Assembly (NCBI GenBank): GCA_036846645.1
Contig: DAIUBN010000009.1
Coordinates: 1 to 35,412, forward strand
Direction: 5' to 3'
DNA: 35,412 bases
Source of the DNA: JAAYUD01 sp036846645
GTDB taxonomy: Bacteria > Bacteroidota > Bacteroidia > Bacteroidales > Bacteroidaceae
The notes under the pieces were generated by a model that was not told the origin of the DNA, did no database searches, and saw only the letters and a program-made list of their open reading frames with translations. A program made the translations under genes and the position numbers. How positions within the stretch are numbered: position 1 is the first letter of the stretch; every line of letters begins with the position of its first letter. Below, in pieces: positions 29,855 to 35,412 of the stretch.

Positions 29855-32800
29855 ATGAAACAAAAGACTAATTCCATGAGTTTCAAGTCACCTGAAGGAC
29901 GATTTGGACAAAGAATACCTTTGTTTTCTAGGGTATTGTTCGTTGTGTTCTTAGCCGTTCTGTTCTGTTTCAAAGTAGAGATGGCCTATTCGCAAGATGC
30001 TACCATCACTCTGAACATGAAAAATGCTACAGTAGAGAAAGTGCTCAATGCTATCGAGAAGCAATCGGGCTATTCTTTTGTCTACAATAACAAAATTGTA
30101 AATGTAGACCGTCTAGTAAACATCAAAGCCAATAATAAATCTTTAAAATCTGTATTGGCTGAACTATTCAGAGGTACGAATATTAATTATTCTACCGAAG
30201 GCAAACACATTATCCTAAATTCTACTACCGTATCGAATGAGAAACAAACAGATACTAAAGTAAAAAGGATATTGGGAACGATATACGATGAGAAAGGTGA
30301 ACCCATCGTAGGTGCTACCGTAAGAGAAAGTGGTAACAATGCTAATGGTACTATCACCAATACCGAAGGTAAATTTTCATTGAATGCTTCTTCCTCTTCT
30401 TCGCTCAATATATCTTATATAGGATATATTACTAAAGAAGTAAGAGTCGGCAATCAAAACAATATTCGTATTGTATTGAAAGAAGATACTAGAACTCTTG
30501 ACGAGGTAGTTGTAGTAGGTTACGGTACACAGAAAAAAGCTAATCTTACAGGTGCTGTATCGCAAGTAAAAATGGACGACATTGCTAATAACCGTCCAAT
30601 TATTAATGCTGCAGAAGCTCTTCAAGGAACAATACCAGGTTTATTCGTTGGCAATAATGGAAACTCTCCTGGTACAGGTAAATCTTTTCGTATCCGTGGC
30701 GCTTACTCTATCGGTAGTGGTTCTACTATCAGTCCTCTTGTCTTGATAGACAATGTTGAGGGTGACATAGATATGTTGAACCCTGAAGATATCGAAACCG
30801 TCACAGTACTAAAGGATGCTGCTTCTGCTGCAATTTACGGTGCTCGCGCTGCTGGTGGTGTAATTTTGATTACTACAAAACGCCCTCAAGGTAAAACGAA
30901 CTTCACTTTGAATTACAACAACAATTTTGCCTTTGGTAGTGCTATTAACTTACCACAACAATCATCATTAGATGATTATCTTTCAGCATACAACGAATGC
31001 TATGGAGACCAATATTGGACAATGGGATCGCCAAGTGTAACTAAATGGAAAGAATATTTAGCTAAATACAAAAATAATCCGACTTCAATATCAACAGTTG
31101 GTGATGGAATCTTTAAGGATACAGATAATGCTATCTACTATCTCCATGAGAAAGACTTAGTAAAAGATATGCTTGAGAGCAGTTTCCAAATGACTCACAA
31201 CGTTTCTGCAATCGGTGGTACAGATAAACTTCGCTATCGTTTGTCAGGAAGCGCTGTTTCTGATGATGGTGTTTTGATAACAAACAAAGATAAATTTAAC
31301 CGATTGACCTTTAACGGTTTCATATCTGCAGATGTAACGCCATGGTTTACACAAGAAGCTACATTTTCCTATGCACATAGCAAAAAGACGATGCCTTCAG
31401 GTGGATTAGACATGTACACAACCCGTCTGATTTCGTATTACCCAGAAGGCTTGATTCCTGCATCAATAACAGGCATCACTAGAGATTTGCCAGGTCAAGC
31501 TCCCGTTGATGTTCTTAAAAATGATAATACATCTAAAACATTAGTAGACAAACCCCGTATATTCGTTAAATCAATACTAAAGCCTTTTAAGGGTTTCGAA
31601 GGAGTTTTTGAATATACATTTGACCGTGAAGATTACGATTTTCATTATTATTCCGGTATTTATGAGTATACTACAATACAAGGTGGTGACCAAAAAATAC
31701 CGACATCAGATTATCTTACTAAGACTAAATCTTATACAAACAATAATACGTTCAATATCTATGGAACTTATACGTTTGATATAAATAAAGATCATCATTT
31801 CAAAGTAATGGCAGGTTTTAACCAAGAATCTCATTACACTGAAGATCTTGTTGCCTATTCTTATGGTCAAGCAGTGCCAGAAGTACCTGCAATGGCTTCT
31901 GGAACATCAACTATCAAAGTAAACGATAGTTATAATGAATACACTGTAAGAGGTGGCTTTTTCCGCTTCAACTATAACTTCATGGATAAATATTTATTGG
32001 AAGTTAATGGTCGTTACGATGGTTCATCTAAATTTCCAAAGAGCAATCGTTTCGGTTTCTTCCCTTCGGTATCTGTCGGATGGCAGATTGGAGAAGAAGG
32101 ATTCATGAAATCTACTCGTTCTTGGCTGGATTTATTAAAAGTTAGAGCTTCTTGGGGTTCTATCGGCAATCAAAACATTGCTTCGTATTCCTACACACCA
32201 ACGATGTCTATCAATAATAAATATAATGGATGGTTATCAAATAGTACTTATGTAACAGCAGTTACTTCTATACCAGCTTTGGTACGTAGCAATTTCACAT
32301 GGGAAAAAGTATATACTCTGAATTTTGGATTAGACTTCGCATTTTTAAAGAATCGTTTGAATGGAACATTCGAATGGTACCAACGAGACACAAAAGGTAT
32401 GCTTGCCCCTGGTGTTGAACTTCCTTCGGTTGTAGGTGCCAGTGCTCCTTACCAAAATACAGCAGATATGCGTACCAATGGTTGGGAACTTGCTGTCAAT
32501 TGGCAAGACAAAATAGGGAAGGTAACCTATCGTGTTGGAGTCAACCTTACTGATTATAAATCAAAAATCACAAAATATGACTCAAATAACTCCAATCTTT
32601 TAAGTAATTATTATAAAGGACAAAAATTAGGAGAAATATGGGGATATATTTCTGATGGTTATTATTCTGTTGATGACTTTGAAAGTACTTCTACTTGGAA
32701 ATTAAAAGACGGCATAACTTCAATTAATGGTATCAACCCTCGACCAGGTGATATAAAATTCAAGAATTTGATGGATGATACAAATACAACAAATGTAATC

Positions 32801-33370
32801 ACAAGTGGTAACAATACTGCTGATAACCCAGGTGACCGTAAGATCATTGGTAACAGTCAACCACGTTGGTTATATGGTATCAATCTAGGAGTTAGCTATG
32901 CTGGTTTTGATTTAAATATATATATGCAAGGAGTTGGAAAACGTGATGCATGGATCGCAAACACAATCATGTTCCCACTTTATAACGACCCTAAGTTTAT
33001 TGCTTTGTATAAAGGAACAGAAGATTATTGGAAACCAGTAGATGCTGCTAACGGAAACTATACTGCTCAAAATCCGAATGCAAAATATCCACGTATTTAT
33101 GGTAGTTATGGTAATGCAAACTCCAACTATCGTACTTCAGACAAATACTTGTCTAATGCAGCTTATCTACGTATCAAGAATATTTCTTTATCGTATACTG
33201 TACCAAAAGCATGGCTTACTGGAATCTTTATTCATTCGGTTAAAGGTTATGTAAGTGTAGAAAACTTAGCTACATTTACCTCTCTGAGAAAAGGTATAGA
33301 CCCAGAGACTTTGGGATGGAATTATCCTTCGTTTAGGACTATTTCTTTTGGATGTAATCTTTCTTTCTAA
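29855..33370 (+). CDS. SusC/RagA-family TonB-linked outer-membrane protein with STN domain
   Basis: An 1171-residue SusC-like transporter. After an extended N-terminus and a hydrophobic signal (about 24-46, ending in EMAYSQ), an STN domain spans about 50-115. A carboxypeptidase-regulatory-like domain follows (about 138-218, GTIYDEKGEPIVGATV). Then come the TonB-box/plug hallmark LDEVVVVGYGTQKKANLTGAV and a plug and barrel ending in Phe. With SusD it forms an outer-membrane importer for an unknown oligosaccharide or other nutrient. STN domains usually signal to an anti-sigma factor/ECF sigma pair, but none is in the window. A second in-frame Met at residue 8 is an alternative start. Confidence 0.95.
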   Translation: MKQKTNSMSFKSPEGRFGQRIPLFSRVLFVVFLAVLFCFKVEMAYSQDATITLNMKNATVEKVLNAIEKQSGYSFVYNNKIVNVDRLVNIKANNKSLKSVLAELFRGTNINYSTEGKHIILNSTTVSNEKQTDTKVKRILGTIYDEKGEPIVGATVRESGNNANGTITNTEGKFSLNASSSSSLNISYIGYITKEVRVGNQNNIRIVLKEDTRTLDEVVVVGYGTQKKANLTGAVSQVKMDDIANNRPIINAAEALQGTIPGLFVGNNGNSPGTGKSFRIRGAYSIGSGSTISPLVLIDNVEGDIDMLNPEDIETVTVLKDAASAAIYGARAAGGVILITTKRPQGKTNFTLNYNNNFAFGSAINLPQQSSLDDYLSAYNECYGDQYWTMGSPSVTKWKEYLAKYKNNPTSISTVGDGIFKDTDNAIYYLHEKDLVKDMLESSFQMTHNVSAIGGTDKLRYRLSGSAVSDDGVLITNKDKFNRLTFNGFISADVTPWFTQEATFSYAHSKKTMPSGGLDMYTTRLISYYPEGLIPASITGITRDLPGQAPVDVLKNDNTSKTLVDKPRIFVKSILKPFKGFEGVFEYTFDREDYDFHYYSGIYEYTTIQGGDQKIPTSDYLTKTKSYTNNNTFNIYGTYTFDINKDHHFKVMAGFNQESHYTEDLVAYSYGQAVPEVPAMASGTSTIKVNDSYNEYTVRGGFFRFNYNFMDKYLLEVNGRYDGSSKFPKSNRFGFFPSVSVGWQIGEEGFMKSTRSWLDLLKVRASWGSIGNQNIASYSYTPTMSINNKYNGWLSNSTYVTAVTSIPALVRSNFTWEKVYTLNFGLDFAFLKNRLNGTFEWYQRDTKGMLAPGVELPSVVGASAPYQNTADMRTNGWELAVNWQDKIGKVTYRVGVNLTDYKSKITKYDSNNSNLLSNYYKGQKLGEIWGYISDGYYSVDDFESTSTWKLKDGITSINGINPRPGDIKFKNLMDDTNTTNVITSGNNTADNPGDRKIIGNSQPRWLYGINLGVSYAGFDLNIYMQGVGKRDAWIANTIMFPLYNDPKFIALYKGTEDYWKPVDAANGNYTAQNPNAKYPRIYGSYGNANSNYRTSDKYLSNAAYLRIKNISLSYTVPKAWLTGIFIHSVKGYVSVENLATFTSLRKGIDPETLGWNYPSFRTISFGCNLSF

Positions 33371-33393
33371 CTCATCTTAATTAATAAAGCAAT

Positions 33394-35310
33394 ATGAAAA
33401 AGATATTTTCAATCATTATAGTTTCAGCAAGTTTATTTTTGACCAGCTGTAACGATAGCTTTCTGGACAAATACCCTGTTACGGATTTGACAGAAGAGAA
33501 TGCTTTTACCAATTATAGTAATTTCTTGTCATTCATGTGGCCATGCTACGAAATGTTTACAAACACAACAATTGCTACATCTGTAAACTATTGTGGACAG
33601 AATTCTTGTTATAATGGAGATATGAATGCAGGATATTTAGAAAATAAGTATGCAAGTAGTGCCAATAGATTTGCATATCAAACAGTTACTGATGCTGCAA
33701 CAGGAAATGGATGGAGTTTCTCCTATATTAGACGTATCAATCTAATGCTTTCTCATATCGGTAGTTCTAGTATGTCTGATGCTGAGAAAAATCATTGGAA
33801 AGCAGTAGGCTATTTCTTCCACGAATATTGGTATATGGAACTGATAAATCGCTTTGGTGATATACCATGGATAAATACTGTAATGTCTGAAAGTTCTCCT
33901 GAAGCATATGGAGCACGTATGGATAGAAAACAAGTTGCCGACAGTGTATTGACTCGTCTACAATGGGCAGAACAGAATATTGGAGAATTCACTTCTAAAG
34001 ACGGTGCGAATACTATTAACCAAAATTGTGTCAGAGCAGCTTTATCACGCTTCTGCTTAAGAGAAGGAACATGGCGTAAATATCATGGAATTGCAGATTA
34101 CGAAAAGTACTTAACAGAATGTACACGAGTATCTGAATTATTGATGGCTTCATATCCGACATTATATACTGGTACGGATGCATCACCTGCTTCAGGATAT
34201 GGCGAAATGTGGACAACAGAAGACTTGAGTAAAGTTCCAGGCATTATTTTATACAAACAATATGTGAAGGATGTATCGACACAATATTTTAGTCACTGGG
34301 AACATACCTCTTCACAAAATGTAGAAATGAATAAGTCCACAGTAGATTTATATTTAATGAAAAATGGTAAACCAATTGGTAATGCTAATTCAGGTTATCA
34401 TGGTGATAAGACAATGTATACAACATTCAGAGATAGAGACCCACGAATGTATCAAACGATCATGCCTCCTTATACTGTTAAAGCAGGTTCAGGTTCTGAA
34501 GGATATCGTACATGGACTTATACTACTAACCCTGCTGATAGAGAATTTATCGATATCATGGGCGCCAATACAACATGTAGCAATCCAGGTACAGGTATGA
34601 AACGTTTGCCCGCACAAAACTGGGGTGCCAATCTTGTACCAACTATTCCTCGTCTAGGTGTAGGCGCATTCGTAACATGCCGTTCAGGATACTATTGCTG
34701 GAAAAACTGGGATGCATGGGAATTGAACGGACAAGAAGTCTTAAATACAGCAGATAAACCTATTTTCAAAATCGAAGAGATACTGCTCAACGACGCTGAA
34801 GCTCGCTGTGAATTGAAATCTTTTGACCAAACAGCAGCTGATAACACTATAAATAAACTGCGTAAACGTGCCGGTGTTGATAAAATGACTGTCAGCGAGA
34901 TAAACGAAAACTTTGATCCTAACCGCCCCTATTATTATCCGAAAGATAACACTAATGGCGTGAGATTGGATCCTCTACTTTGGGAAGTTCGTCGCGAACG
35001 TATTATCGAATTAATGGGTGAAGGCTTTGGCTTCGATGATATACGCCGTTGGCGTATGGCTCCTTGGTTCCTAAATCAAACGCCAAAGGGTATTTGGACA
35101 ACTAAAGCATTTGCTAAAGCCGCAGGCTATTCATTATTAAACGAATCCACTGGCTATTCTGACGATGGTACTTTAACAGAAGGTTATGTATATCTATGGA
35201 ATAATCCAATAGTAGAAGGTAAGGGATGGTTAGAGAAATATTATCTATACCAAGTGCCTACAACTGAAATTCTATTGAATCCTGCCTTAACGCAGAATCC
35301 AGGTTGGTAA
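33394..35310 (+). CDS. SusD/RagB-family nutrient-binding lipoprotein
   Basis: A 638-residue surface lipoprotein. The N-terminus has a lipobox LTSC with Cys19, followed by NDSFLDKYPVTDLTEENAF, a standard SusD start. The C-terminal DPLLWEVRRERIIELMGEGF and DDIRRWRM segments are strong SusD signatures. It caps the SusC channel and helps capture the ligand. It lies 23 nt after susC and must be cotranscribed. The protein is somewhat longer than many SusD proteins (about 500-600 residues). The ligand is not predictable here; enzymes that would reveal it may lie to the right of the window. Confidence 0.95.
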   Translation: MKKIFSIIIVSASLFLTSCNDSFLDKYPVTDLTEENAFTNYSNFLSFMWPCYEMFTNTTIATSVNYCGQNSCYNGDMNAGYLENKYASSANRFAYQTVTDAATGNGWSFSYIRRINLMLSHIGSSSMSDAEKNHWKAVGYFFHEYWYMELINRFGDIPWINTVMSESSPEAYGARMDRKQVADSVLTRLQWAEQNIGEFTSKDGANTINQNCVRAALSRFCLREGTWRKYHGIADYEKYLTECTRVSELLMASYPTLYTGTDASPASGYGEMWTTEDLSKVPGIILYKQYVKDVSTQYFSHWEHTSSQNVEMNKSTVDLYLMKNGKPIGNANSGYHGDKTMYTTFRDRDPRMYQTIMPPYTVKAGSGSEGYRTWTYTTNPADREFIDIMGANTTCSNPGTGMKRLPAQNWGANLVPTIPRLGVGAFVTCRSGYYCWKNWDAWELNGQEVLNTADKPIFKIEEILLNDAEARCELKSFDQTAADNTINKLRKRAGVDKMTVSEINENFDPNRPYYYPKDNTNGVRLDPLLWEVRRERIIELMGEGFGFDDIRRWRMAPWFLNQTPKGIWTTKAFAKAAGYSLLNESTGYSDDGTLTEGYVYLWNNPIVEGKGWLEKYYLYQVPTTEILLNPALTQNPGW

Positions 35311-35412
35311 AATTAGTTAATTCAAAGAGAGGAGCAATATAATAGCTTTAATATTTTATTATTTTTGGTTCATCCGACATTTCGAGTGATACGGCAATCA
35401 TGTAGTGCATAT

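Noticed and set aside
1..35412. CRISPR arrays, tRNA or rRNA genes, insertion sequences
   Set aside because: I saw no regularly spaced repeats, no tRNA-like clover-leaf motifs and no transposase-like coding region anywhere in the window.

Overview
The window looks like chromosomal DNA from a member of the Bacteroidota, most likely order Bacteroidales. The evidence is a SusC/SusD pair whose SusC carries an STN domain, several SusC-like or TonB-dependent receptors, promoters of the TTG/TTTG-N20-TAnnTTTG type, AT-rich leaders without clear Shine-Dalgarno sequences, and Bacteroidota-style cobalamin riboswitches. Genus cannot be fixed from this sequence alone.

Layout, left to right. Positions 1-540 are AT-rich and have no supported gene, only one strong palindrome. 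A promoter and cobalamin riboswitch (about 542-757) precede btuF-btuC-btuD (847-4061), an inner-membrane B12 importer. A second promoter and cobalamin riboswitch (about 4167-4375) precede a btuB-like receptor, a signal-peptide-bearing CbiK cobaltochelatase, a second TonB-dependent receptor and a PepSY membrane protein (4445-11264). From 11339 to 23392 runs a tightly packed anaerobic cobalamin biosynthesis operon: cbiH-cbiC, cbiE-cbiT, cbiG-cbiF and cbiJ-cbiD (all four are two-domain proteins), then cbiA, cbiP, cobU, cobT, cobS and cobC. On the opposite strand, cobD and cbiB (25312-23382) meet it tail to tail and supply the aminopropanol arm. No CbiL, uroporphyrinogen methyltransferase or cob(I)alamin adenosyltransferase is in the window.

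Next, on the minus strand (29590-25417), is an arsenic-response cluster: arsR, arsE, arsF, arsG, an ArsP/DUF318-type permease, an arsenate reductase, a two-cluster ferredoxin and an exported FmdE-domain protein. ArsR-type inverted repeats lie in front of both arsR and arsE; in the arsR promoter the -7 element sits exactly in the operator spacer. ArsE (cytosolic, CSTC), ArsG (CcdA-like, two membrane Cys) and ArsF (exported, CPTC) look like a thiol electron relay across the inner membrane. The window ends with a susC/susD pair (29855-35310), probably the start of a glycan or other nutrient uptake locus that continues to the right.

Working together, the left 25 kb would let the cell both salvage and make cobamides, with B12 riboswitches on the import units and not directly on the biosynthetic operon. 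The most unusual parts are the exported CbiK between two outer-membrane receptors and a PepSY protein, and the ArsEFG/ferredoxin/FmdE arrangement.
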